NCBI GenBank assembly: GCA_045577615.1
Contig: JAZNIT010000024.1
Coordinates: 1-64,000, forward strand
DNA length: 64,000 bases
From: RGIG2206 sp045577615
GTDB lineage: Bacteria > Bacillota > Clostridia > Oscillospirales > Acutalibacteraceae
Direction of reading: 5' to 3'
Of this stretch, positions 23,345 through 32,235 are shown one piece after another; positions within the stretch are counted from its first letter, which is position 1; each line of letters opens with the position of its first letter. The notes below the pieces were generated by a model, which was given only the letters and a program-made list of their open reading frames with translations, was not told the DNA's origin and made no database searches. Made by a program: the position numbers and the translations under genes.

Positions 23345-24157
23345 TTAATAACCGATAGATTTAAGATACTCGCGGCTTGCCTTGGCGCACTCGAGGGGAG
23401 TCATATCGGGAGAGGGATTATCCTGCTCAACGATAAGCCACTGGGTGTTGCTTTCTTCAGCGGCCTTGATGATGGCGGGGAAGTCCTGCTTGCCCTGACC
23501 TACGTAGCGCAGGCCAAAGGTGTTTTGAGCCTCTGCCTTAGCCTTGTCGTCGCCGATAAGCTCGTACATATTGTCGCTCTTGCTGCCGACAAAATCCTTA
23601 AGGTGAACAAGGGGAGTTCTGCCTTTGTACTGACGGATGTAGTCAGCGGGGTTTTCGCCGCCGACGTTTACCCAGCAGGTGTCAAGCTCAGTCTGAAGCA
23701 AATCAGCAGGGATTTCATCATAAATGATGTCAAGCTTGTATTTGCCGTCAACCTTTTCAAACTCAAAGTCGTGGTTGTGATAAAGCAAAGTGATGCCTGC
23801 CTTTTTGGCGGCGGTTGCAAAGGTGATAAGAGCCTCGCGGGTTTCGTCCCAAAGAGGGCTGCCGGGGCGACGCTCCTCTGCAAGCCATGCAAGAGCAAGA
23901 TACTTAACGCCAAGCTCGGAATAGTCGGCAACGGTCTTTTCAACGTCCAAAATAGCGTCGATGCTTACGTGACCTGAAACGGGCACAAGACCGATTTCTT
24001 CACAGATTTTCTTGAGGTCAGCGGGGGTCTGGTTGCAGAAGCCTGCAAACTCAACACCTGCATAGCCCATATCCTTGATTTGTTGCAGGGTGCCACGTGC
24101 ATCTGCATTGGCATCGTTGCGAACGGAATAAACTTGAATGGCAATAGGTAAAGACAT
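23345..24157 (-). CDS. sugar phosphate isomerase/epimerase, TIM barrel
   Basis: A 270-residue member of the same broad family as the gene at 18373-19287, but clearly different in sequence. Key segments are IQVYSVRNDA at the start, EFAGFCNQTPADL, LLYHNHDFEF, the TELDTCWVNVGG metal site and LVHLKDF. The closest functional classes are inosose dehydratase-like and 3-keto-sugar processing enzymes. It is the first gene of the minus-strand run that reads into the oxidoreductase, with AGGAGG before the ATG. Confidence 0.87.
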   Translation of the reverse strand: MSLPIAIQVYSVRNDANADARGTLQQIKDMGYAGVEFAGFCNQTPADLKKICEEIGLVPVSGHVSIDAILDVEKTVADYSELGVKYLALAWLAEERRPGSPLWDETREALITFATAAKKAGITLLYHNHDFEFEKVDGKYKLDIIYDEIPADLLQTELDTCWVNVGGENPADYIRQYKGRTPLVHLKDFVGSKSDNMYELIGDDKAKAEAQNTFGLRYVGQGKQDFPAIIKAAEESNTQWLIVEQDNPSPDMTPLECAKASREYLKSIGY

Positions 24158-24229
24158 AAAAAAACCTCCTTAGCTCTTAAAAAGCAGTAGACTTGAATTG
24201 CGGTTAACAGATACATTTGCAATTGCTTC

Positions 24230-24258
24230 TTGAAATGTGAGTCTGTTAAGTGTATAAT
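24230..24258 (+). promoter_or_regulatory. sigma-A promoter for araC-xpt
   Basis: TTGAAA (24230-24235), 17-base spacer, perfect TATAAT (24253-24258), divergent from the isomerase-oxidoreductase operon. The shared 200-base gap is a natural place for AraC binding. Confidence 0.8.
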
Positions 24259-24369
24259 ACAATAAAATCACCCTTTTTACAAGATGTTTTTTAAGACAAA
24301 AGACATTAAGAAATAGACATTTTTTGATTTTTTCCGATTTTCGGCAATGTCAATTCCGAGGTGAAGCAA

Positions 24370-25167
24370 GTGATATACGAAAAGCGTAACGTCAAATACA
24401 CCTGCGGTCGCGGTCATAGCCTTGTAGACTGGGCTCACGTTCATCACGAGCTGGAGCTGGTCTATGCCGAGCAGGATGGCGCCGCCGCCATATGTGACGG
24501 TGTTGAGTATATTCTTAACGAGGGGGATTTATTTCTTTCTTTTCCTCACACCATCCACTCCTACCGAATGATAAACGAGCGGGTAAGCCACATTTTAATG
24601 GTTTTTTCTCCCGACGATTTTCCTGCCTTCACCAAGTCCTTGCTTAACTGCCGCCCCACCTCTCCCGTTATCAAGGGGTGCGGCCCCGTGGTGCAGGAGC
24701 TTATTGCAAAGTTGATTGAGGTCAAGGGCAGCGATTATGAGGAGCAAAAGATTTTTGCCTATATGTCGTTGCTTTTGTGCGAGGTAATGCCAAAGCTTGA
24801 GCTGGTTGAGCGCAGCCCCACCGAAAGCAACAACCTTAAGCGGCTGCTTGAATATTGCGGCGAAAACTTTACTAAGGATATAAGCCTGCAAAGCATAAGC
24901 GCCGAGCTTTATATGAACAAATATCACGTGTCCCATCTGTTTAACGACGTTTTGGGTATCAGCCTGAGAAAATATATAAACACCATGCGCATCAAAATGG
25001 CTGAGCGGCTGCTTGCTCACAACGAAATGACGGTTAACGAGATATCCTGTGCGGTTGGCTTTACAACTCAGCGCACCTTTAACCGCGTGTTTTATGAATA
25101 CAAAGGCATAACCCCCAGCGAGTTCAGACAGAAAAAGCTACAAAAATCAAAGGAGAAATCACAATGA
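24370..25167 (+). CDS. AraC-family regulator with cupin sensor domain
   Basis: A 265-residue regulator. Residues 15-90 form a cupin-like sugar-binding domain (HHELELVYAEQDG, LNEGDLFLSFPHTIHSY), and the last 100 residues hold the double HTH (ISLQSISAELYMNKYHVSHL; MTVNEISCAVGFTTQRTFNR). It is divergent from the isomerase-MocA pair and is the likely controller of it. GTG codons at 24361 and 24370 are both possible; GAGGTGA overlaps the first and lies 5 bases before the second, so 24370 is used. The stop overlaps xpt as ATGA. Confidence 0.87.
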   Translation: MIYEKRNVKYTCGRGHSLVDWAHVHHELELVYAEQDGAAAICDGVEYILNEGDLFLSFPHTIHSYRMINERVSHILMVFSPDDFPAFTKSLLNCRPTSPVIKGCGPVVQELIAKLIEVKGSDYEEQKIFAYMSLLLCEVMPKLELVERSPTESNNLKRLLEYCGENFTKDISLQSISAELYMNKYHVSHLFNDVLGISLRKYINTMRIKMAERLLAHNEMTVNEISCAVGFTTQRTFNRVFYEYKGITPSEFRQKKLQKSKEKSQ

Positions 25168-25739
25168 AGGCATTGCAAGACAAAATTTTAAAAGAAGGCA
25201 TCGTTAAGGATGGCGGCGTGCTTAAGGTTGACGGCTTTGTTAACCATCGCATCGACGTTGCCTTTATGAACGAGGTTGGCAAAGAGTTTAAGCGCCTTTT
25301 TGAGGGTGTGGATATTAACAAAATCGTCACCATCGAGGCTTCGGGTATCGGCATTGCTTGCATTGTAGCGCAGTATTTCAACGCTCCTGTTGTGTTTGCA
25401 AAAAAGAACAAATCCATCAACATTTCGGGGGACGTTTATTCGGTAGAGGTGGCCTCCTTTACCCACAAAACCGTCAATACCATCATTATGTCAAAGGAGT
25501 ATATCGGCCCCGGTGACAAGGTGCTTATCATCGACGATTTTCTTGCCAAGGGCAACGCTCTTAAGGGTCTTATTACTCTTGTTCGTGACGCAGGTGCAGA
25601 GGTTATGGGCTGCGGCATTTTGATTGAAAAATCCTTTCAGGAGGGTCGCGCTCTTATTGACTCCATGGGCGTCAGAGTTGAATCTCTTGCCCGCATTAAA
25701 TCAATGGACGACAACAAGCTGGTCTTTGTGGAGGAATAA
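25164..25739 (+). CDS. xpt: xanthine phosphoribosyltransferase
   Basis: Xpt salvages xanthine to XMP with PRPP. The 191-residue length and the PRPP loop VLIIDDFLAKGNAL are typical, as are TIEASGIGIA and FAKKNKSINI. Most Firmicute xpt genes sit behind a purine riboswitch; here there is no room for one because the ATG overlaps the stop of the AraC gene. It is therefore expected to follow the AraC promoter, which is odd for a purine gene. Confidence 0.93.
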   Translation: MKALQDKILKEGIVKDGGVLKVDGFVNHRIDVAFMNEVGKEFKRLFEGVDINKIVTIEASGIGIACIVAQYFNAPVVFAKKNKSINISGDVYSVEVASFTHKTVNTIIMSKEYIGPGDKVLIIDDFLAKGNALKGLITLVRDAGAEVMGCGILIEKSFQEGRALIDSMGVRVESLARIKSMDDNKLVFVEE

Positions 25740-25740
25740 T

Positions 25741-26208
25741 ATGAAAAAGACCGTTATTAAGGCAGTATGTCTTATAAGTTCTTATATAATGCTCATAGTT
25801 ACCGCTTGCGGGTGTCAATCGGTTGACAGCGGCAAGCAACCGTCATCAACCAAACCGAGCAGCCAAGCGGCAAGCTCGGCCAACTCCGTAATCCACGAGT
25901 ACGTCGACCCCGTTCGCACCTACGGCAACCTGCCGGGCAACATTAACAACCGAGGCCTCGCCTCCAAGCAGGGCGAGTGGACCTATTTCGCCTCCTCCAC
26001 CGGCATTTACAAAATCAAAGACGACAACTCAAATCTGACCCGACTTTGCGACGCCCGTGGCGCCGACCACATCAACGTCAACGTTGTGGGTGATTGGATT
26101 TATTATCACAAGAGTGTGCGAGAGATTACCATCGGCTCGTCAACACAGCGAACCTACAATTTGTATAAAATGAAAATCGATGGCACAGAAGATCAAAAGG
26201 TAATATAA
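25741..26208 (+). CDS. short lipoprotein with DUF5050-like repeats
   Basis: A 155-residue lipoprotein. The signal peptide ends in the lipobox VTAC (Cys at about residue 22), followed by a Ser/Gln-rich linker. Residues 70-150 carry two blades of the kind seen in DUF5050 beta-propeller-like proteins (GEWTYFASSTGIYKIKDDNS and GDWIYYHKSV...YNLYKMKIDG). Full members have more blades, so this may be a truncated or minimal form. GGAGG overlaps the xpt stop region and fixes this start inside a longer open frame. Function unknown. Confidence 0.75.
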   Translation: MKKTVIKAVCLISSYIMLIVTACGCQSVDSGKQPSSTKPSSQAASSANSVIHEYVDPVRTYGNLPGNINNRGLASKQGEWTYFASSTGIYKIKDDNSNLTRLCDARGADHINVNVVGDWIYYHKSVREITIGSSTQRTYNLYKMKIDGTEDQKVI

Positions 26209-26216
26209 AACAAAGT

Positions 26217-26254
26217 AAAAAGCGGCACGCCTCATGCGAGATATGCCGCTTTTT
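26217..26254. terminator. bidirectional terminator
   Basis: AAAAGCGGCA / TGCCGCTTTT stem between convergent genes, T-rich on both strands. Confidence 0.85.
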
Positions 26255-26259
26255 ATATT

Positions 26260-27246
26260 TTAGTTGTTAACATCGTGCTGTATAAGGGTTGAGGTGGGGC
26301 TTAAGGTCATAAACTGATAGCCCTCTGCTCGAAGCCAATCGATGATGGCAGGCAGCGCCTCAACGGTAGTTTTTTTCTGATTGGTATCGTGCATCAAAAT
26401 GTTGACCACCTGCTTGCCTGCGCAGGCTGATTGAACACGCTGCAGCAGAGTGGCTGCAGGCACCGAGGCGGCCGATGCATCGGTAGAGTCGGCGTTCCAG
26501 TCAAATCGCACATAGCCCTCGGCATTCAGTCGCTCAACGATTTGGGTAACCACGCCGGTGGCATATTGCTTGCTGACGGTGTTGCTGCTGCCACCGGGCA
26601 GGCGCATAATAGTGGGCTTAACCCCCGTAATCTCAAAAATGCGTGACTCAATAAGATATAAATCGGCAAAATAAGCGTCTACCGATGAATAGATGGTGGC
26701 ATAGTCGTGGGTGGCAGAGTGCATAGCCAAAGCGCTGCCCTGTTTAAGAATGTCCCTCGCCTTGTCAAGATAGCCGTTGTTAATAACAAAAAAGGTGCCC
26801 ACAGCGCCCCGATCGCTCAAAATCTTAAGTATCTCTTCGGTGTGCTCCGAGGGGCCGTCGTCAAAGGTGAGATAGGCGATTTTGGTGTCGGCAGGCTCGG
26901 GAGTTTTGTCGTCGCGGCCGTTCAGAGGGGTGCTCAAATCCTTAATAAGTGCCTCCTGCTCGGCATTGGCGGCCTGCAGATTATAGATAAGCTTGCGATA
27001 CTCCTGCAGTTCCTTTTCATAGTCAGAGATGGTAGAATTGGCCTCTTTAAGCTGTGCCTTTAAATCCTTCTCGGTTTTTTCAGCCTTGGCAGAGGATTTG
27101 GTCATCTGATCGCCCAGACTGTTGATTTTGTCGGTGGTGGAGTATGCAAACCAGCCACCCAATATTACAACCACTGCCAATACTACACAAAGGATTTTGA
27201 AAGGCAGCGCATATTTGTTTTTTTCAACGTTATTTATATCGTTCAT
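26260..27246 (-). CDS. membrane-anchored polysaccharide deacetylase
   Basis: A 328-residue NodB-domain protein. It has a membrane anchor (about 17-36), a coiled coil (about 45-100) and a CE4 catalytic domain: TFDDGP (127-132) with the catalytic and metal Asp pair, HSATHDY (His176, His180), RLPGGSS and ILMHD. It probably deacetylates peptidoglycan GlcNAc or another exported polysaccharide at the cell surface. The coiled-coil stalk is unusual and may place the enzyme away from the membrane. AGGAG lies 10 bases before the ATG. Confidence 0.9.
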   Translation of the reverse strand: MNDINNVEKNKYALPFKILCVVLAVVVILGGWFAYSTTDKINSLGDQMTKSSAKAEKTEKDLKAQLKEANSTISDYEKELQEYRKLIYNLQAANAEQEALIKDLSTPLNGRDDKTPEPADTKIAYLTFDDGPSEHTEEILKILSDRGAVGTFFVINNGYLDKARDILKQGSALAMHSATHDYATIYSSVDAYFADLYLIESRIFEITGVKPTIMRLPGGSSNTVSKQYATGVVTQIVERLNAEGYVRFDWNADSTDASAASVPAATLLQRVQSACAGKQVVNILMHDTNQKKTTVEALPAIIDWLRAEGYQFMTLSPTSTLIQHDVNN

Positions 27247-27389
27247 TAAAATTCAACTCCTGACAGTTATGATAACATACCACGACAACCAATTCAACCA
27301 AAAAGACAAAAATCTTAAAAATAAGAATTTTGTCGAAATATTTAAACAAAAATATTAAAATTTGTTAACAAATAAATGGAAAAAAGTAG

Positions 27390-27395
27390 TATAAT
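27390..27395 (+). promoter_or_regulatory. -10 box for the ABC transporter gene
   Basis: Perfect TATAAT about 30 bases before the start; no convincing -35 hexamer at normal distance, so the promoter may need an activator. Confidence 0.4.
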
Positions 27396-27425
27396 TATCT
27401 TATATCTAATTTTTGGAGGGTAAAA

Positions 27426-30410
27426 ATGCTCACCTTAAAAAACATTGTTAAAGAGTATACCGCAGGCGATACCACAGTTACCGCCCTTAAGGGTATAAGC
27501 GTACAGTTCAGAAAGAGCGAGTTTGTGTCGGTGCTGGGTCCCTCGGGCTGCGGCAAGACTACTTTGCTCAACATCATCGGCGGTCTTGACCGCTACACCT
27601 ACGGCGACCTTGTTATTAACGGCCGCACCACCAAATGCTATAAGGACAGAGATTGGGACAGCTATCGAAATCACTCGGTTGGCTTTGTTTTTCAAAGCTA
27701 CAACCTTATCCCTCACCAAAGCGTGCTGTCTAATGTAGAGCTTGCCCTTACCCTTTCGGGCGTATCTAAAGAGGAGCGCCGTCGCCGCGCCACCGAAGCC
27801 TTGCAGAAGGTGGGCCTTGGTGATCAGCTGCACAAGCGCCCAAACCAGATGTCGGGCGGTCAGATGCAGCGCGTAGCCATTGCCCGTGCCTTGGTTAACG
27901 ACCCTGATATTCTGCTTGCCGACGAGCCTACGGGTGCTCTTGACTCTGAAACCAGCGTTCAGATTATGGAGCTGCTTAAAGAGATTTCTGCCGACAAGCT
28001 TATCATAATGGTTACTCACAACCCCGAGCTTGCCGATACCTATTCAAGCCGCATTATCCGTTTGCTTGACGGCGAGGTAATTGACGATACCAACCCCTAT
28101 GAAGAGGTGGTAGAGGAGCCTAAGCCCCAAAATAAGGAGCCTAAAAAGCCCTCTATGTCATTTTTCACCGCCGTTTCACTTTCATTCAACAACCTGCTCA
28201 CCAAAAAGGCTCGCACCTTTTTGACCTCCTTTGCAGGCAGCATCGGCATCATCGGTATTGCGCTGATTTTGGCCTTGTCAACGGGCGTTAACGCCTATAT
28301 CGACTCGGTGCAAAAGGACACCCTCAGTTCATACCCCATCTCCATTCAGGCCGAAACAATGGATGCAAGCGAGCTGCTGGGCGCCCTTATGCAGGTGGAT
28401 AATAAAGAGGTCACTCACAAGCTTGACAAGGTTTACGGCAACACCGTAATGCATGAGCTTGTCAATGCCCTCAACAACACCGAGGTTCAGCAAAACAACC
28501 TTAAAAAGTTCAAAAAATTCCTTGATAAAGAGATGAAGGATGGCTCCGACACGGGCCTGGGCAACTACGCCACCTCAATCGAATACGGCTACGACCTTAA
28601 TATGAATATCTACACCAAGGATATTGACGGCAAGGTGGTCAAGGCCGATATGGAGGCGCTTATCACCGATGTTTACGGCATTGATATGAGCGGCGGTATG
28701 GCAGGAATGGGCGGTATGTCAGGTATGTCTGCCATGTCGGGCAGCGCCATGAGCAGCTTTGCATCTATGAACATCTGGGACGAAATGCTTCCCGGTGACA
28801 AAAACAGTGAGGTCAACGACCTTATCAAAGAGCAATACGACGTAATTTACGGCAAGTGGCCCACCAAATACAACGAGGTCGTGCTGGTGGTTGACCAAAA
28901 CAACGAAATCAGCGACCTTTGCCTCTATGCCCTTGGCCTTAAGACGGTTGACCAGCTGCGTGAGGATATTGAAAAATCCTCAAAGGGCGAAACCCTTGAA
29001 ATCACCGAGCAAAGTTGGAGCTACAAGGAGATTTGCGACAAAACCTTCCGCCTTGTGCCTGCTTGCTTGCGCTACTCCTACAACACCGAAACGGGTGAAT
29101 ATACCGACCTTGACAGCAACGAGGCAGGCCTTAAGTACTTGTATGACAAGGGCGTTGATATCAAAATCACCGCCATAATCCGCCAAAACCCCGATGCCTC
29201 TGCAGGTATGATTGCAGGCTCCTCTATCGGCTATACTCCTGCACTCACCAACTATATCGTCAGCGAGGCAGAGAAAAACGAGCTGGTTAAAAAGCAGCTT
29301 GACAACCCCGAGATTGACGTCTTTACCGACAAGCCCTTTAAGTCAGACGTTGCCTTGTCAGAGGAACAGATGGCAGCCGACGTCAAAACCCACCTTTCAT
29401 CACTGGGCGTGGCCGAAAAGGCTGCCTTCTACCGTCAGCTTATGAGCGTGCCCGACGATGAGTATCTTGAAACCACCGCCAATGCACAGCTTGCAATGCT
29501 GTCTGCAGATGAAAAGGCGGCAATGCTTATCCAGTCCGCCGTCAGTCAGATGGGTATGAGCGCCGATCAGGCCGCCGACTACATCAAGGGGCTTGACGAT
29601 GCCACCCTTGACGAGTACGCCAAAGATGGCATAAAGGCAGTTATCGCCGAGCAATATGCGCAGCAGACCATGGCACAGCTTGCAATGGTGCCCGACGCAC
29701 AGGCTGCAGCCCTGCTTGATGCAATGGTCAACGAGGATGAGGATGCAAAGTTTGCCGCAATGTACGACACCGTTTTTGCCGACAAATTCTCCGACGCCAA
29801 CTATGACGAAAACCTTAAAAAGCTTGGCTTTGTAGATATGGCAGAGCCCTCAAACGTTAACATTTATGCCGCCACCTTTGAGGATAAAGAGGTGGTTGCA
29901 GATATAATTGCCGACTACAACAGCTCGGTTGAAGAGGATGACCGAATTGCCTATACCGATATTATGGCGCAGGTAATGTCCTCCTTCACCACCATTATAA
30001 ATGCCATCACCTATGTGCTTATCGCATTTGTATCCATTTCGTTGGTGGTATCCTCAATTATGATTGGCATTATCACCTACATCTCTGTGCTTGAGCGCAC
30101 CAAAGAGATTGGCGTGCTGCGTGCCATCGGCGCATCCAAAAGGGATATATCCCGCGTATTCAATGCCGAAACCCTTATTATCGGCTTTGCATCGGGTGCC
30201 ATCGGCATTGGCGCAACGCTGCTGCTGTGCATACCCATTAATGCCATCGTTCACGCCCTTACCGATATTCAGAACATCAATGCGATTCTGCCCGTTAACG
30301 GCGCTGTCATTCTGGTGGTAATCAGTATGGTGCTCACCTTTATCTCGGGCCTTATACCCTCAAAGATAGCCGCCCGAAAGGATCCCGTAGTTGCTCTCAG
30401 AAGCGAATAA
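27426..30410 (+). CDS. MacB/FtsX-type ABC transporter, fused ATPase and permease
   Basis: A 994-residue single-chain exporter-like system. Residues 1-225 are the ATPase (Walker A GPSGCGKTT, MSGGQMQR, LLADEPTGALD). One membrane helix lies near 268-288, followed by a very large extracytoplasmic domain (about 290-850) and three C-terminal helices with the FtsX-type YISVLERTKEIGVLRAIGAS coupling region. MacB-type systems move by mechanotransmission instead of passing substrate through the membrane. Residues about 420-447 form a Met/Gly/Ser-rich stretch with eight Met. GGAGGG precedes the ATG; no separate permease or sensor kinase gene is adjacent. Confidence 0.88.
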   Translation: MLTLKNIVKEYTAGDTTVTALKGISVQFRKSEFVSVLGPSGCGKTTLLNIIGGLDRYTYGDLVINGRTTKCYKDRDWDSYRNHSVGFVFQSYNLIPHQSVLSNVELALTLSGVSKEERRRRATEALQKVGLGDQLHKRPNQMSGGQMQRVAIARALVNDPDILLADEPTGALDSETSVQIMELLKEISADKLIIMVTHNPELADTYSSRIIRLLDGEVIDDTNPYEEVVEEPKPQNKEPKKPSMSFFTAVSLSFNNLLTKKARTFLTSFAGSIGIIGIALILALSTGVNAYIDSVQKDTLSSYPISIQAETMDASELLGALMQVDNKEVTHKLDKVYGNTVMHELVNALNNTEVQQNNLKKFKKFLDKEMKDGSDTGLGNYATSIEYGYDLNMNIYTKDIDGKVVKADMEALITDVYGIDMSGGMAGMGGMSGMSAMSGSAMSSFASMNIWDEMLPGDKNSEVNDLIKEQYDVIYGKWPTKYNEVVLVVDQNNEISDLCLYALGLKTVDQLREDIEKSSKGETLEITEQSWSYKEICDKTFRLVPACLRYSYNTETGEYTDLDSNEAGLKYLYDKGVDIKITAIIRQNPDASAGMIAGSSIGYTPALTNYIVSEAEKNELVKKQLDNPEIDVFTDKPFKSDVALSEEQMAADVKTHLSSLGVAEKAAFYRQLMSVPDDEYLETTANAQLAMLSADEKAAMLIQSAVSQMGMSADQAADYIKGLDDATLDEYAKDGIKAVIAEQYAQQTMAQLAMVPDAQAAALLDAMVNEDEDAKFAAMYDTVFADKFSDANYDENLKKLGFVDMAEPSNVNIYAATFEDKEVVADIIADYNSSVEEDDRIAYTDIMAQVMSSFTTIINAITYVLIAFVSISLVVSSIMIGIITYISVLERTKEIGVLRAIGASKRDISRVFNAETLIIGFASGAIGIGATLLLCIPINAIVHALTDIQNINAILPVNGAVILVVISMVLTFISGLIPSKIAARKDPVVALRSE

Positions 30411-30420
30411 AAGCAAAAAT

Positions 30421-30456
30421 AAAACCACCGTTGAGCCTGCGCTCAGCGGTGGTTTT
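30421..30456. terminator. bidirectional terminator
   Basis: 16-pair stem AAAACCACCGTTGAGC / GCTCAGCGGTGGTTTT with T-runs on both sides, between convergent genes. Confidence 0.9.
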
Positions 30457-30492
30457 TTGTCTTATTTAAGCCGTAGAAAATTCATTTGTATA

Positions 30493-31737
30493 TTACAGCT
30501 CACCCTTAACAGCTTTGATGGCAAACTTGGCGATGTCGGTATTGTCTACCGTTTGGCCGTTAAAATATTCGGTACCGTATCCGATAGCAAAAACGCCAAC
30601 GCTAACACCGGTGTGTTCGTCAGTAGTGAATTTAACGTCTTCAAGTGTGTAATCGTCACCTTCGGGAAGGGTTACGCCGCCGGTTTCGTGGTCAGAGGTG
30701 ATGATAAGTAGGGTGTCGGGGTGCTCGATGCAATACTTAACTGCAACGGCAACTGCCTTGTCAAATACAGCCACGTTGTCAACCTTGCCCTGCAAATCAT
30801 TGCTGTGGCCGGCCTTGTCGGTGCCTGCATTTTCGACCATAAGGAAGAAGCCTTTCTCATCATTTTCAAGGGCCTTAAGGGCCATCTCAGTAACCTGTGC
30901 CAGACGGTAGTCACCTGATTTAAGGCTGAAGCCTGTAAAGCCTAAGAAGGGCCAATCCTTCTTTGATGACTTGGTAAGGCTGAATTCAAAGATGTCAAAC
31001 TCCAAAGCAAGATTTACGGTGCTGAACAAGGGCTTGGTTTCCTCGTTGCCAAGCACAGCGGTGCAAAAATCAGAGTAGCCGTTGCCGATAAGCACGTCAG
31101 GCCTCATCTTCATAAACGAGCGGGCAAGCTCGTCAGTATTCTTGCGAGAGATGTTGTGCACGCTGAAGCCGGAAGGCGTTGCGCCTGTTACGCTGTCAGA
31201 GGTAACGATGCCGATTTTCTTGCCCACAGAGCGGGCGATTTCGCTTATGTTAAGCAGATCCTTGCCATAACAGTCCTTGCCGATAATACCGTTGTCGGTT
31301 TTTGTGCCGGTGGCAAGTGCAGTGGCAGAGGCAGCAGAGTCGGTAACGTCGCTGCTTGCGGATTTGGTGATGGCAAAGCCTCGGTTTTTAAGTTGGTCAA
31401 GCACAAGACCGAACTCAAACTTAAAATCGCTGAATTTATTGCAAATGGTGATGTCGTTAAGCCCCATACCGTCGCCAATCATATAAATAACGTTTTTAGG
31501 CTTAACGTATTCGGTGCTGTTGGCCTTGTCCAAGTCGGCCTTGGTAAAGACGACGATCTGGTGGTAAAAGGGCTCCTCTTCCTGAGACGAAACGCTGCCT
31601 TGAACTTTTGACGAGGGGTCAACGTTCGACTGAGCCTTTGAAGAGAGAGCAGAGGTAGCATCTTCCGCGGTGTCGCCGCAGCCTGCAACGCAAAGAAGCA
31701 TTGACAAGGCTAACAAGAGCGCTAATAGTTTTTTCAT
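30493..31737 (-). CDS. alkaline phosphatase lipoprotein
   Basis: A 414-residue exported phosphomonoesterase. The lipobox VAGC (Cys20) predicts a lipid anchor, followed by a Ser/Gln-rich linker to about residue 55. The catalytic core shows YMIGDGMG (metal Asp), the nucleophile loop DVTDSAASATALATG (Ser134), MVENAGTDKAGHSND and TSDHETGG. It releases phosphate from organic esters outside the membrane. No PhoP box is evident by eye. It is followed 16 bases downstream of its stop by an intergenic terminator shared with the ABC transporter gene. Confidence 0.92.
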   Translation of the reverse strand: MKKLLALLLALSMLLCVAGCGDTAEDATSALSSKAQSNVDPSSKVQGSVSSQEEEPFYHQIVVFTKADLDKANSTEYVKPKNVIYMIGDGMGLNDITICNKFSDFKFEFGLVLDQLKNRGFAITKSASSDVTDSAASATALATGTKTDNGIIGKDCYGKDLLNISEIARSVGKKIGIVTSDSVTGATPSGFSVHNISRKNTDELARSFMKMRPDVLIGNGYSDFCTAVLGNEETKPLFSTVNLALEFDIFEFSLTKSSKKDWPFLGFTGFSLKSGDYRLAQVTEMALKALENDEKGFFLMVENAGTDKAGHSNDLQGKVDNVAVFDKAVAVAVKYCIEHPDTLLIITSDHETGGVTLPEGDDYTLEDVKFTTDEHTGVSVGVFAIGYGTEYFNGQTVDNTDIAKFAIKAVKGEL

Positions 31738-31753
31738 AATTCTAACCTTCCCT

Positions 31754-32230
31754 TTAAAATACTATATCTGCAAAAACCGCCTTTGCTGCAGCAGCCAAAT
31801 CATCGGGCGCAATAAAAATTTGTGCGCCAATGCGGCCACCGCTAATGATGATGCTGTCGAATTCTTTTGCCGATAAATGAATCACCGTCTTAAACTGCTT
31901 TTTCATACCGATGGGTGTGCAACCGCCCCTGACGTAACCTGTGAGGGGAGTAATCTCCTTAACGGGGATGAGCGACACCGCCTTTTCACCAACGGTTGCC
32001 GCCGCCTTTTTAAGGTCAAGCTCAAGGTGAATGGGTATAACGAACACGTAGTGCTCGCCGCTTTTGGCAACAGCCACAAGGGTTTTAAAAGAGCGGTCAT
32101 ACTCTTGCCCAAGCATATCGGCGACGGTTACGCCGTCGATAAACTCATCACAATTATAAAGGTTTATATCATATTTTATTTTAAGTCGGTCCAGAATGCG
32201 CATGGCATTGGTTTTAACTTCTTTAGCCAT
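31754..32230 (-). CDS. ybaK: YbaK/EbsC-type aminoacyl-tRNA deacylase
   Basis: A 158-residue protein of the YbaK/ProX superfamily, which hydrolyses mischarged Cys-tRNA(Pro) or similar. The family's VRGGCTPIGMKK segment (with the conserved GxxxPxG) and the Lys in FKTLVAV are present. It lies 5 bases downstream of the uvrC stop's partner gene on the same strand: uvrC starts upstream and ends 5 bases away, so the two are one operon. AGGTAG-type ribosome site. Confidence 0.87.
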   Translation of the reverse strand: MAKEVKTNAMRILDRLKIKYDINLYNCDEFIDGVTVADMLGQEYDRSFKTLVAVAKSGEHYVFVIPIHLELDLKKAAATVGEKAVSLIPVKEITPLTGYVRGGCTPIGMKKQFKTVIHLSAKEFDSIIISGGRIGAQIFIAPDDLAAAAKAVFADIVF

Positions 32231-32235
32231 AGTTA

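Noticed and set aside
25060..25170. Purine riboswitch before xpt
   Set aside because: The region is AraC coding sequence that overlaps the xpt start by four bases; no riboswitch core is seen.
25624..25740. Extended N-terminus for the short lipoprotein
   Set aside because: The upstream part is xpt in another frame; the ATG at 25741 has GGAGG and is followed by a proper lipoprotein signal.
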